Shown: positions 17,646-26,724 of the stretch, in pieces | How the letters are laid out: every line of letters begins with the position of its first letter | Numbering within the stretch: the first letter of the stretch is position 1 | Source: Streptomyces plumbidurans | GTDB lineage: Bacteria; Actinomycetota; Actinomycetes; Streptomycetales; Streptomycetaceae | DNA length: 64,000 nt | Direction of reading: 5' to 3' | NCBI RefSeq assembly: GCF_019857225.1 | Contig: NZ_JAFJSY010000033.1 | Coordinates: 1 to 64,000 of the forward strand | Position numbers and translations under genes: made by a program | Notes under the pieces: model-generated | What the model was told of the DNA's origin: nothing | Databases searched by the model: none | What the model saw: the letters and a program-made list of their open reading frames with translations, nothing else

Positions 17646-18602
17646 TCAGCTCTGCGTCAGCCCCGCCACCAGCTCGTCCGCCGCGCGGTACGGGTCCAGT
17701 TCGCCGCCCACGATGCGCTCCGCGAGCGCGCTCAGCCGGCGGTCGCCGTGCAGGTCGCCGATGCGCTCGCGCAGGGCCGTGACCGCGATGGTCTCGACCT
17801 CGCGGGCGGCGCGGGCGAGCCGCCGCTCGGCCAGCACACCGCGCTCCTCCATCCAGGCGCGGTGCTTCTCCAGCGCCTCGACGACCTCGTCGACACCCTC
17901 CGCGCGGGCGGCGACCGTCTTGACGATCGGGGGGCGCCAGTCGCCGGGCCCGCGGGACTCGCCCAGGCCCAGCATGTGGTTCAGCTCGCGAGCGGTGGCG
18001 TCGGCGCCGTCGCGGTCGGCCTTGTTGACGACGTAGACGTCACCGATCTCCAGGATTCCGGCCTTCGCCGCCTGGATCCCGTCGCCCATGCCGGGCGCCA
18101 GCAGGACGACGCTGGTGTCGGCCTGGGAGGCGATCTCCACCTCCGACTGGCCCACCCCCACCGTCTCGACCAGGATGACGTCGCAGCCCGCCGCGTCCAG
18201 CACCCGGATCGCCTGCGGCGCGGACCACGCGAGGCCGCCCAGATGGCCCCGGGTGGCCATCGAGCGGATGTAGACGCCGGGGTCGGAGGCGTGCTCGGAC
18301 ATCCGCACACGGTCGCCGAGCAGGGCGCCCCCGGAGAACGGCGAGGACGGGTCGACGGCCAGGACCCCGACCCGCCTGCCCTGCCTGCGGTACGCCGTCA
18401 CCAGCGCCGAGGTCGAGGTGGACTTGCCGACGCCCGGGGAGCCGGTCAGGCCGACCACGTACGCGTTCCCGGTCAGCGGCGCCAGCGCCTCCATGACCTC
18501 CCGCAGCTGCGGGGACGCCCCCTCGACCAGCGAGATCAGCCGGGCCACGGCCCGCGGCCGGCCTTCCCTGGCCTGGGTCACCAGGGTGGAGACGTCCTGC
18601 AT
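17646..18602 (-). CDS. meaB: MeaB-type GTPase chaperone of B12 mutase
   Basis: This 318-residue G3E P-loop GTPase protects and reloads B12-dependent acyl-CoA mutases (methylmalonyl- or isobutyryl-CoA mutase). It has Walker A GSPGVGKST (residues 54-62), the switch and metal segment AVDPSSPFSGGALLGDR, VETVGVGQSE and the base-recognition motif NKAD. A GTG and ATG lie side by side; the ATG at 18602 is preferred, since GGAG is five bases upstream. It lies 34 bp after the thiolase gene, in the same transcript. The likely client in this window is IcmA. Confidence 0.93.
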   Translation of the reverse strand: MQDVSTLVTQAREGRPRAVARLISLVEGASPQLREVMEALAPLTGNAYVVGLTGSPGVGKSTSTSALVTAYRRQGRRVGVLAVDPSSPFSGGALLGDRVRMSEHASDPGVYIRSMATRGHLGGLAWSAPQAIRVLDAAGCDVILVETVGVGQSEVEIASQADTSVVLLAPGMGDGIQAAKAGILEIGDVYVVNKADRDGADATARELNHMLGLGESRGPGDWRPPIVKTVAARAEGVDEVVEALEKHRAWMEERGVLAERRLARAAREVETIAVTALRERIGDLHGDRRLSALAERIVGGELDPYRAADELVAGLTQS

Positions 18603-18636
18603 CACAGCTCCGTTCAGAGGTTCGCTTACCGAGGCC

Positions 18637-19836
18637 TCAGGCCTTGGTCACTCGCACGATCAGTGCATCACCCTGACCGCCGCCACCGCACAGCGCGGCC
18701 GCGCCCACACCGCCGCCCCGCCGCTTCAGCTCCAGCGCCAGGTGCAGCACCAGACGGGCGCCGGACATGCCGATGGGGTGACCGAGGGCGATGGCGCCGC
18801 CGTTGACGTTCACCTTTTCCGTGGAGATCCCGAGGTCCTTCATTGACTGCACGGCCACGGCGGCGAAGGCCTCGTTGATCTCGACGAGGTCGAGGTCGGA
18901 GACCTCCAGGCCCTCCTTCTTCAGGGCGTGCAGGATCGCGTTGGACGGCTGGGACTGGAGGCTGTTGTCCGGACCGGCCACGTTCCCGTGGGCGCCGATC
19001 TCGGCGATCCACTCGAGCCCCAGCTCCTGCGCCTTGGCCTTGCTCATCACGACCACGGCCGCCGCACCGTCCGAGATCTGCGAGGCGGTACCGGCGGTGA
19101 TCGTGCCGTCCTTGGTGAACGCCGGGCGCAGCTTGCCCAGGGACTCGGCGGTGGTGTCGCCGCGGATGCCCTCGTCCTTGCTGAAGACGACCGGCTCGCC
19201 CTTGCGCTGCGGGATCTCCACCGGGGTGATCTCGGCCTCGAAGACGCCGTTCTTCTGGGCGGCGGCCGCGCGCTGGTGGGACAGGGCGGCGATCTCGTCC
19301 TGCTCGGCGCGCCCGATGCCCAGGCGCGTGTTGTGCTTCTCGGTCGACTCGCCCATGGGGATGTTCTCCCACGGGTCGGTCAGGCCGTCGTACGCCATGG
19401 CGTCGAGCATCTCGATCGCGCCGTACTTGAAGCCCTCGCGGGACTTCGGCAGCAGGTGAGGCGCGTTGGTCATGGACTCCTGGCCGCCGGCGACGATCAC
19501 GTCGAACTCGCCGGCGCGGATCAGCTGGTCGGCGAGCGCGATGGCGTCGAGGCCGGACAGGCAGACCTTGTTGACGGTGAGCGCCGGGACGCTCATCGGG
19601 ATGCCGCCCTTGACGGCCGCCTGGCGGGCCGGGATCTGCCCCGCACCGGCCTGCAGCACCTGGCCCATGATGACGTACTGGACCTGGTCGCCACCGATCC
19701 CCGCACGGTCGAGGGCGGCCTTGATCGCGAAGCCGCCGAGGTCGGCCCCGGAGAAGGACTTGAGCGAGCCGAGCAACCGGCCCATGGGCGTACGCGCGCC
19801 CGCGACGATCACCGAGGTGTTCGTTCCAGATGACAT
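18637..19836 (-). CDS. Acetyl-CoA acetyltransferase (thiolase)
   Basis: This 399-residue thiolase condenses two acetyl-CoA to acetoacetyl-CoA, or the reverse. The nucleophile Cys92 lies in VCLSGLDAIA, the catalytic His in NGGAIALGHPIG, and the second Cys in AALCGGGGQGDA. The ATG at 19836 gives the family length and has GGGG upstream. It probably feeds the 3-hydroxyacyl-CoA dehydrogenase and ethylmalonyl-CoA or butyryl-CoA routes. meaB follows in the same direction. A GAGTG-G-CACTC palindrome is at 19901-19911 in the divergent promoter region. Confidence 0.94.
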   Translation of the reverse strand: MSSGTNTSVIVAGARTPMGRLLGSLKSFSGADLGGFAIKAALDRAGIGGDQVQYVIMGQVLQAGAGQIPARQAAVKGGIPMSVPALTVNKVCLSGLDAIALADQLIRAGEFDVIVAGGQESMTNAPHLLPKSREGFKYGAIEMLDAMAYDGLTDPWENIPMGESTEKHNTRLGIGRAEQDEIAALSHQRAAAAQKNGVFEAEITPVEIPQRKGEPVVFSKDEGIRGDTTAESLGKLRPAFTKDGTITAGTASQISDGAAAVVVMSKAKAQELGLEWIAEIGAHGNVAGPDNSLQSQPSNAILHALKKEGLEVSDLDLVEINEAFAAVAVQSMKDLGISTEKVNVNGGAIALGHPIGMSGARLVLHLALELKRRGGGVGAAALCGGGGQGDALIVRVTKA

Positions 19837-19900
19837 GAGCTGCGATCCCCTTACCGGCTGCACAGCCGAGGAGTGAACGAGGGTTTACTTCGAATGTACT

Positions 19901-19911
19901 GAGTGGCACTC
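19901..19911. promoter_or_regulatory. Short palindrome between thiolase and epimerase genes
   Basis: GAGTG-G-CACTC is a perfect 11-bp palindrome in the 149-bp divergent promoter region. Possible operator; weak evidence. Confidence 0.3.
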
Positions 19912-19985
19912 CGTGCCGTCACCCGGCCGTCGATGTGATCGCTGGCACGTTGCGCAACCATACGAAGCGCGCTGCACTGACACAC

Positions 19986-20426
19986 ATGCTGACGCGAATC
20001 GACCACATCGGGATCGCCTGCTTCGACCTCGACAAGACCGTCGAGTTCTACCGGGCCACCTACGGCTTCGAGGTGTTCCACTCCGAGGTCAACGAGGAGC
20101 AGGGCGTGCGCGAGGCCATGCTCAAGATCAACGACACCTCCGACGGCGGCGCCTCGTATCTGCAGCTCCTGGAGCCGACGCGGCCGGACTCGACCGTCGC
20201 GAAGTGGCTCGACAAGAACGGCGAGGGCGTCCACCACATCGCCTTCGGCACGGCCGACGTGGACGCCGACGCCGCCTCCGTGAAGGAAAAGGGCGTCCGC
20301 GTCCTGTACGAAGAGCCGCGACGCGGCTCCATGGGGTCACGGATCACGTTCCTGCACCCCAAGGATTGCCATGGCGTACTGACAGAACTGGTCACTTCGG
20401 CGCCTGTTGAGTCACCTGAGCACTGA
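19986..20426 (+). CDS. mce: Methylmalonyl-CoA epimerase
   Basis: This 146-residue vicinal-oxygen-chelate protein interconverts the (2R) and (2S) forms of methylmalonyl-CoA. Metal ligands are visible as His7 in LTRIDHIGIA, His in GVHHIAFGT and Glu in GVLTELV. Length matches the family. The ATG at 19986 is chosen because homology starts at MLTRIDH; the frame is open 51 bp upstream. No strong Shine-Dalgarno is visible. It is divergent from the thiolase gene and upstream of scy, a conserved order in Streptomyces. Confidence 0.95.
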   Translation: MLTRIDHIGIACFDLDKTVEFYRATYGFEVFHSEVNEEQGVREAMLKINDTSDGGASYLQLLEPTRPDSTVAKWLDKNGEGVHHIAFGTADVDADAASVKEKGVRVLYEEPRRGSMGSRITFLHPKDCHGVLTELVTSAPVESPEH

Positions 20427-20571
20427 CCCTCGTACATATGGGCCGGTAGGGTTGGGGGCGGTCGCTCCTCGAACCGGGGTGGCCACATGCCGGGGTCCGG
20501 GTTTCGGGGGGCGAGCGTCGGGGCAGCAGCCCATGCTCCGCCGTTGATCTGACACCATTCCCCCGGGGGCC

Positions 20572-20590
20572 CCGTCCGTCGGACGGACGG
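20572..20590. promoter_or_regulatory. 19-bp perfect palindrome upstream of scy
   Basis: CCGTCCGTC-G-GACGGACGG is a perfect 9-1-9 palindrome 47 bp before the scy start. It lacks a hairpin loop, so protein binding seems more likely than termination. Confidence 0.5.
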
Positions 20591-20637
20591 AGCTCGTTTG
20601 GCCAGACTTGCGACCAGGGGACGGATGGGACCGCGCA

Positions 20638-23600
20638 GTGCGGGGCTACGAACGCCAGGAGCGAGAGCCGGCGGCTGACGTCGACCACCTCTCTCGGTTC
20701 GAGGCCGAGATGGATCGGCTGAAGACCGAGCGGGAGAAGGCGATCCAGCACGCCGAGGACCTCGGCTACCAGGTCGAGGTGCTGCGCGCCAAGCTGCACG
20801 AGGCGCGCCGCACCCTCATGTCCCGGCCCTCCTTCGACGGCGGTGACATCGGCTACCAGGCCGAGCAGTTGCTCCGCAACGCCCAGATGCAGGCCGACCA
20901 GCTGCGTCAGGACGCAGAGCGCGAGCTGAGCCAGGTGCGCGCGCAGACCCAGCGCATCCTCCAGGAGCACGCCGAGCAGGCCGCCCGGCTGCAGGCCGAG
21001 CTGCACCAGGAGGCGGTCACCCGCCGCCAGCAGCTGGACCAGGAGCTCGCCGAGCGCCGCCAGACCGTCGAGTCGCATGTCAACGAGAACGTGGCGTGGG
21101 CCGAGCAGCTGCGCGCCCGCAGCGAGTCCCAGGCCCGCCGGCTCCTGGAGGAGTCCCGCGCCGAGGCCGAGCAGGCCATGGCCGCGGCGCGCGCGGAGGC
21201 CGAGCGGCTGACCACCGAGGCCCGCGAGCGCCTGACGAACGACGCCGAGGCGGCCCGCGCGGAGGCCGAGCAGATCCTGCGCCGGGCCCGCACGGACGCC
21301 GAGCGGCTCCTCAACGCCGCCTCCACCCAGGCGCAGGAGGCCACCGACCACGCCGAGCAGCTGCGCACCTCCACCGTCTCGGAGTCGGACAGCGCACGGC
21401 GCCAGGCGCAGGAGCTGAGCCGGGCCGCCGAGCAGCGGATGGCGGAGGCCGAGGAGGCGCTGCGCAAGGCGCAGGCCGAGGCCGACAAGCTGATCACCGA
21501 GGCCACGGCGTCCGCCGAGAAGGCGCTCGCCAGCGCCGAGTCGGCGAACGAGCAGCGCACGCGCACGGCGCGCGAGCAGGTCGCCCGGCTGGTCGAGGAG
21601 GCCACCAAGGACGCCGAGGCCACCCGGTCCGCCGCCGAGGAGGTCGTCGCCGACGCCCGCGCCCAGGCCGAGCGGATCGTCGCCGAGGCCTCCGAGAAGG
21701 CCCGCACGATCACCGCCGAGGAGAGCGCGACCCAGCTGTCGAAGGCGGCCAAGACCGCCGAGGACGTCCTCAACAGGGCGCAGGAGGACGCGCGGAACAC
21801 CACGAAGGCCGCCGCCGAGGAGGCCGAGCGGATCCGCGCCGAGGCCGAGGCGGAGGCGAACCGGCTGCGCTCCGAGGCGCAGGACATCTCCGAGCAGCTC
21901 AAGGGTGCGGCCAAGGACGACACCAAGGAGTACCGCGCCAAGACGGTCGAGCTGCAGGAGGAGGCCCGCCGGCTGCGCGGCGAGGCCGAGCAGCTGCGTG
22001 CCGACGCGGTCGCCGAGGGCGAGAAGATCCGCGCGGAGGCCCGCAAGGAGGCCGTCCAGCAGATCGAGGAGGCTGCGAAGACCGCCGAGGAGCTGCTGGC
22101 CAAGTCCCGGCAGGACGCCGACGAGCTGCGCCAGAAGGCGACGACGGACAGCGAGAAGGTCCGCACCGAGGCCATCGAGCGGGCGACGACGCTGCGCCGG
22201 CAGGCCGAGGAGACGCTGCAGCGCACCCGGCAGGAGGCCGAGCGGCACCGCGAGGAGGTCGTCGAGCAGTCCGAGGGCATCAAGGCCGACGCCGAGCGGG
22301 CCGCACGCGAGCTGCACGAGGAGACCGAGCGGGCGATAGCGGCCCGTCGCGCGGAGGCCGCCGACGAGCTGACGCGGCTGCACACCGAGGCCGAGGAGCG
22401 CCTCGCCGCCGCCGAGCAGGCGCTGACGGAGGCCCGCGAGGAGGCGTCACGCATCCGCCGCGAGGCCGCCGAGGAGACCGAGCGGCTGCGTACCGAGGCC
22501 GCCGAGCGGATCCGCACGCTGCAGCAGCAGGCCGAGGCGGAGGCCGAGCGGCTGCGCAACGAGGCCGCCTCGGACGCCTCCGCGTCCCGCGCCGAGGGCG
22601 AGGCCGTCGCCGTACGGCTGCGTTCGGAGGCCGCCTCGGAGGCCGAGCGGCTGAAGGCGGAGGCGCAGGACACCGCCGACCGGATCCGGTCGGAGGCCCA
22701 GGCGGCCGCCGAGCGGCTGGCCACGGAGACCACGGAGACGCTGGCCGCCGCCCAGGAGGAGGCCGAACGGCGCCGGCGCGAGGCGGAGGAACTCCTCGGC
22801 GCCGCGCGCACCGAGGCCGACCAGGAGCGGGAGCGGGCCCGCGAGCAGAGCGAGGAGCTGCTGGCCTCGGCGCGCAACCGCGTCGAGGAGGCGCAGACCG
22901 AGGCGGTCCGGCTGGTCGAGGAGGCCGACCGGCGCGCGAACGAGATGGTCTCGGCGGCCGAGCTGCACGCCCAGCAGGTACGGGACTCGGTGTCCGGGCT
23001 GCACGAGCAGGCGCAGGAGGAGATCACCGGGCTGCGCAGCGCCGCCGAGCACGCGGCCGACCGCACCCGGCGCGAGGCCCAGGAGGAGGCCGACCGGGTC
23101 CGCGCCGACGCCTACGCCGAGCGCGAGCGGGCCAGCGAGGACGCGGGCCGGCTGCGGCGCGAGGCCGCCGGGGAGACGGAAGCGGCCAAGTCGCTTGCCG
23201 AGCGCACCGTTTCGGAGGCGATCGCGGAGGCGGAGCGGCTGCGCTCGGAGGCGGCCGAGCACGCCCAGCGGGTGCGCACGGAGGCCTCGGACGCGATCGC
23301 GGAGGCCGACGAGGCGGCGACACGCACCCGGGCCGAGGCCCGCGACGACGCCAACCGCATCCGCTCGGACGCGGCCACGCAGGCCGACACCCTGATCACC
23401 GAGGCACGCAACGAGGCCGAGCGGCTCACCACGGAGACGGTCACCGAGGCGGACCGGCTGCGGGCCGAGGCGGTCGCCAAGGCGGAGAAGCTCATCGCGG
23501 ACGCCACCGGGGACGCGGAGCGGCTGCGCGCCGAGGCCGCCGAGGCCGTCGGCTCCGCCCAGCAGCACGCGGAGCGGGTCCGCAGCGAGGCCGACCGGCT

Positions 23601-24483
23601 GCGCGCCGAGGCGGAGGCGGAGGCCGAACGGCTCGTCAACTCCGCGCGCGAGGAGGCCGACCGGACGCTGGACGAGGTCCGCAAGGAGGCCAGCAAGCGG
23701 CGCCAGGACGTGGCCGAGCAGGTCGACAAGCTCATCACGGAGACCACGGCCGAGGCCGACAAGCTGCTGACCGAGGCTCAGCAGCAGGCCCACAAGACCA
23801 CCGCCGACGCCGAGGCACAGGCCGACACCATGGTGGGCGCGGCCCGCACCGAGGCCGACCGCCTGGTGGCCGAGGCGACGGTCGAGGGCAACGCACGGGT
23901 GGAGAAGGCCCGTACGGACGCGGACGAACTGCTCGTCGGCGCGCGCCGGGACGCCACCTCGATCCGTGAGCGGGCCGAGGAGTTGCGGGACCGCATCACG
24001 GGCGAGATCGAGGCGTTGCACGAGCGGGCCCGCCGGGAGTCGGCCGAGACGATGAAGTCGGCGGGCGACCGCTGCGACGCGCTCATCAAGGCCGCCGAGG
24101 AGCAGCTGGCCAAGGCGCAGGCGAAGGCCAAGGAGCTGGTCTCGGAGGCCAATTCGGAGGCCGGCAAGGTCCGTATCGCCGCCGTGAAGAAGGCCGAGGG
24201 GCTCCTGAAGGAGGCCGAGCAGAAGAAGTCGGCGCTCGTGAAGGAGGCCGAGGAGCTCAAGGCGGAGGCGGTCCTCGAGGCCAAGCGCACGGTCGAGGAG
24301 GGCAAGCGTGAGCTGGAGATCCTGGTGCGCCGCCGCGAGGACATCAACGCCGAGATCTCCCGTGTCCAGGACGTGCTGGAGGCGTTGGAGTCCTTCGAGG
24401 CCCCCGGGGCGGGCAAGGACGGTGGCGTCAAGGCCGGAGCCACGGTCGGCGCCCCTCGTTCGGGTAAGCCGTCGGACAGTTGA
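20638..24483 (+). CDS. scy: Scy, long coiled-coil polarity scaffold
   Basis: Scy (1281 aa) is a cytoskeletal scaffold that, with DivIVA and FilP, organises the hyphal tip and branching. The N-terminus (VRGYERQE, then HLSRFEAEMDRLKTERE) leads into a short heptad coil with YQVEVLRAKLHEARRTL. After it, almost the entire protein is a charged coiled coil of AEAERLRxEA-type units, consistent with the known 51-residue hendecad periodicity. The GTG at 20638 is chosen with GGGA upstream; a small in-frame extension to 20608 exists. Composition is extreme in Ala, Glu and Arg. filP follows after 183 bp. Confidence 0.94.
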   Translation: MRGYERQEREPAADVDHLSRFEAEMDRLKTEREKAIQHAEDLGYQVEVLRAKLHEARRTLMSRPSFDGGDIGYQAEQLLRNAQMQADQLRQDAERELSQVRAQTQRILQEHAEQAARLQAELHQEAVTRRQQLDQELAERRQTVESHVNENVAWAEQLRARSESQARRLLEESRAEAEQAMAAARAEAERLTTEARERLTNDAEAARAEAEQILRRARTDAERLLNAASTQAQEATDHAEQLRTSTVSESDSARRQAQELSRAAEQRMAEAEEALRKAQAEADKLITEATASAEKALASAESANEQRTRTAREQVARLVEEATKDAEATRSAAEEVVADARAQAERIVAEASEKARTITAEESATQLSKAAKTAEDVLNRAQEDARNTTKAAAEEAERIRAEAEAEANRLRSEAQDISEQLKGAAKDDTKEYRAKTVELQEEARRLRGEAEQLRADAVAEGEKIRAEARKEAVQQIEEAAKTAEELLAKSRQDADELRQKATTDSEKVRTEAIERATTLRRQAEETLQRTRQEAERHREEVVEQSEGIKADAERAARELHEETERAIAARRAEAADELTRLHTEAEERLAAAEQALTEAREEASRIRREAAEETERLRTEAAERIRTLQQQAEAEAERLRNEAASDASASRAEGEAVAVRLRSEAASEAERLKAEAQDTADRIRSEAQAAAERLATETTETLAAAQEEAERRRREAEELLGAARTEADQERERAREQSEELLASARNRVEEAQTEAVRLVEEADRRANEMVSAAELHAQQVRDSVSGLHEQAQEEITGLRSAAEHAADRTRREAQEEADRVRADAYAERERASEDAGRLRREAAGETEAAKSLAERTVSEAIAEAERLRSEAAEHAQRVRTEASDAIAEADEAATRTRAEARDDANRIRSDAATQADTLITEARNEAERLTTETVTEADRLRAEAVAKAEKLIADATGDAERLRAEAAEAVGSAQQHAERVRSEADRLRAEAEAEAERLVNSAREEADRTLDEVRKEASKRRQDVAEQVDKLITETTAEADKLLTEAQQQAHKTTADAEAQADTMVGAARTEADRLVAEATVEGNARVEKARTDADELLVGARRDATSIRERAEELRDRITGEIEALHERARRESAETMKSAGDRCDALIKAAEEQLAKAQAKAKELVSEANSEAGKVRIAAVKKAEGLLKEAEQKKSALVKEAEELKAEAVLEAKRTVEEGKRELEILVRRREDINAEISRVQDVLEALESFEAPGAGKDGGVKAGATVGAPRSGKPSDS

Positions 24484-24599
24484 TCGACAGGCCCGCATCC
24501 GGTGCCGTCTGGGGCCTTTGACCGAGTTTTTGGCAAGTGGTCCGCCGGCTAGCCACTCAAAAGGGGTGTCATTCTCCAGATCAAACACGTATCCGCTCG

Positions 24600-24626
24600 A
24601 TGACACACCGCTTCGGCCCCTAGGAT
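24600..24626 (+). promoter_or_regulatory. Putative filP promoter
   Basis: ATGACA at 24600-24605 and TAGGAT at 24621-24626 resemble principal-sigma elements, though the 15-bp spacer is short. They lie 41 bp before the filP start, whose RBS is AGGAAC. Confidence 0.35.
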
Positions 24627-24666
24627 TCCCCCTATCACCTCACCGGTCTCAGTTGACAGGAACCCC

Positions 24667-25602
24667 ATGAGCGACACTTCCCCCTACGGCTTCGAGCTTG
24701 TGCGGCGTGGGTACGACCGCGCTCAGGTGGACGAACGGATCTCGAAGCTCGTCTCCGACCGTGACAGTGCCCTCGCCCGTATCACCGCTCTGGAAAAGCG
24801 CATCGAGGAGCTCCACCTCGAGACGCAGAACGCCCAGGCTCAGGTGACCGACGCCGAGCCGTCGTACGCCGGTCTCGGCGCGCGTGTCGAGAAGATCCTC
24901 CGCCTCGCCGAGGAGGAGGCCAAGGATCTGCGCGAGGAGGCCAGGCGCGCGGCCGAGCAGCACCGCGAACTCGCCGAGTCGGCGGCCCAGCAGGTCCGCA
25001 ACGACGCAGAATCGTTCGCGGCGGAGCGCAAGGCCAAGGCCGAGGACGAGGGCGTCCGGATCGTCGAGAAGGCCAAGAGCGACGCCTCTCAGCTGCGTTC
25101 CGAGGCGCAGAAGGACGCGCAGTCCAAGCGCGAGGAGGCGGACGCCCTCTTCGAGGAGACCCGCGCCAAGGCCGCCCAGGCCGCGGCCGACTTCGAGACG
25201 AACCTCGCCAAGCGCCGCGAGCAGTCCGAGCGCGACCTGGCGTCCCGTCAGGCCAAGGCCGAGAAGCGCCTGGCCGAGATCGAGCACCGCGCCGAGCAGC
25301 TGCGCCTGGAGGCCGAGAAGCTGCGCACGGACGCCGAGCGCCGCGCCCGCCAGACGGTGGAGACGGCCCAGCGCCAGGCCGAGGACATCGTGGCCGACGC
25401 CAACGCCAAGGCCGACCGCATCCGTTCGGAATCCGAGCGCGAGCTGGCCGCCCTCACCAACCGCCGCGACAGCATCAACGCCCAGCTGACGAACGTCCGC
25501 GAGATGCTCGCGACGCTCACGGGCGCCGCGGTGGCCGCCGCCGGCACGCCGACCGAGGACGAGCCGATCACCCGTGGGGTTCCTGCCCAGCAGTCCCGGT
25601 AA
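24667..25602 (+). CDS. filP: FilP, coiled-coil filament protein
   Basis: FilP (311 aa) is an intermediate-filament-like protein giving hyphae mechanical stability and interacting with DivIVA and Scy. The N-terminal SPYGFELVRRGYDRAQVDERI segment is the DivIVA-like conserved region, followed by a coiled-coil rod to about residue 270 and a short disordered tail. The rod contains AEEEAKDLREEARR-type units akin to Scy. Length fits S. coelicolor FilP. A strong terminator follows. Confidence 0.94.
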   Translation: MSDTSPYGFELVRRGYDRAQVDERISKLVSDRDSALARITALEKRIEELHLETQNAQAQVTDAEPSYAGLGARVEKILRLAEEEAKDLREEARRAAEQHRELAESAAQQVRNDAESFAAERKAKAEDEGVRIVEKAKSDASQLRSEAQKDAQSKREEADALFEETRAKAAQAAADFETNLAKRREQSERDLASRQAKAEKRLAEIEHRAEQLRLEAEKLRTDAERRARQTVETAQRQAEDIVADANAKADRIRSESERELAALTNRRDSINAQLTNVREMLATLTGAAVAAAGTPTEDEPITRGVPAQQSR

Positions 25603-25620
25603 CACCGCCTGACGGCAACG

Positions 25621-25663
25621 CGAAGGGTCCGCACCCTCTCCCCCGAACGGTGCGGGCCCTTCG
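25621..25663 (+). terminator. Terminator of filP
   Basis: Arms 25621-25635 and 25649-25663 pair over 15 bp with one G-T, with a 13-nt loop, 18 bp after the stop. Confidence 0.8.
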
Positions 25664-25725
25664 TCGTGCGACTCTGTTTGGCCGTACGGGTGGCAGGGGC
25701 CCAACCCGGGTCTTAGCGTGGCCGC

Positions 25726-26724
25726 ATGATCGAGCTGGAGGGCCTGACCAAGCGGTACGGCGAGAAGCTGGCGGTCGACGACCTCACCTTCACCGTCAGA
25801 CCCGGCATGGTGACCGGGTTCCTCGGCCCGAACGGGGCCGGCAAGTCCACCACCATGCGCATGATGCTGGGCCTCGACCGGCCCACCGCCGGGGACGTCC
25901 GGATCGACGGGCAGCACTACGACCGGCTCAAGGACCCGCTGAAGTACATCGGCGCCCTGCTCGACGCCAAGGCCATGCACGGCGGCCGCAGCGCCCGCAA
26001 CCACCTGCTGTGCCTCGCGCAGAGCAACGGCATCCCCGGCCGCCGGGTGGCCGAGGTGCTCGACACGGTGGGCCTGACGGCCGTCGCCCGCAAGAAGGCC
26101 AAGGGGTTCTCGCTCGGCATGGGGCAGCGGCTCGGCATCGCGGGCGCCCTGCTCGGCGACCCCCGGATCCTGATGTTCGACGAGCCCGTCAACGGCCTCG
26201 ACCCCGAGGGCATCCACTGGATCCGCAATCTGATGAAATCGCTCGCGGCGCAGGGTCGCACCGTCTTCGTCTCCTCCCATCTGATGAGCGAGATGGCGCT
26301 GACCGCCGACCACCTCGTCGTCATCGGACAGGGGCGGCTGCTCGCCGACACCTCCATGGCCGACTTCATCGCGCAGAACTCGCGGTCGTACGTCCGCGTG
26401 CGGACCCCGCAGCGCGAGCGGCTGCTCGATGTGCTGCACCTGGCCGGTGTCACCGTCGTCGAGTCCGGCAGCGGTGTGCTGGAGGCGGACGGCGGCAGCG
26501 CCGAGCAGATCGGCGAGCTGGCCGCGCAGCACCAGATCGTGCTGCACGAGCTGAGCCCGCAGCAGGCCTCGCTGGAGGAGGCGTTCATGCAGCTGACCGC
26601 GGGGTCGGTGGAATACCACGCGCACACGGACGCCCCCTATGACGTGCCGCCGCCCGCCGCGCAGCAAGCGCAGCAGCCGCAACCGCGGCAGTGGGGCGAC
26701 GACTGGAACAGGAGCAGGCGATGA
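25726..26724 (+). CDS. ABC transporter ATPase, pair 1
   Basis: This 332-residue ABC ATPase is of the BcrA/DRA exporter-like class. It has Walker A GPNGAGKST (34-42), signature GFSLGMGQRLG, Walker B LMFDEPVNGLDPEG and switch His in VSSHLMSEM. The C-terminal region has the domain usual in this class and a short Pro/Gln tail. It overlaps the permease start (ATGA). Substrate is unknown; related systems export peptides or lipids and confer bacitracin-like resistance. A second, closely similar pair follows. Confidence 0.9.
   Translation: MIELEGLTKRYGEKLAVDDLTFTVRPGMVTGFLGPNGAGKSTTMRMMLGLDRPTAGDVRIDGQHYDRLKDPLKYIGALLDAKAMHGGRSARNHLLCLAQSNGIPGRRVAEVLDTVGLTAVARKKAKGFSLGMGQRLGIAGALLGDPRILMFDEPVNGLDPEGIHWIRNLMKSLAAQGRTVFVSSHLMSEMALTADHLVVIGQGRLLADTSMADFIAQNSRSYVRVRTPQRERLLDVLHLAGVTVVESGSGVLEADGGSAEQIGELAAQHQIVLHELSPQQASLEEAFMQLTAGSVEYHAHTDAPYDVPPPAAQQAQQPQPRQWGDDWNRSRR

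Noticed and set aside
20907..24606. Long antisense frames (two of 719 codons) opposite scy
   Set aside because: They mirror the repetitive, stop-poor composition of the coiled-coil gene; the antisense proteins are Ser/Arg- or Leu/Gly-rich with no recognisable domain.
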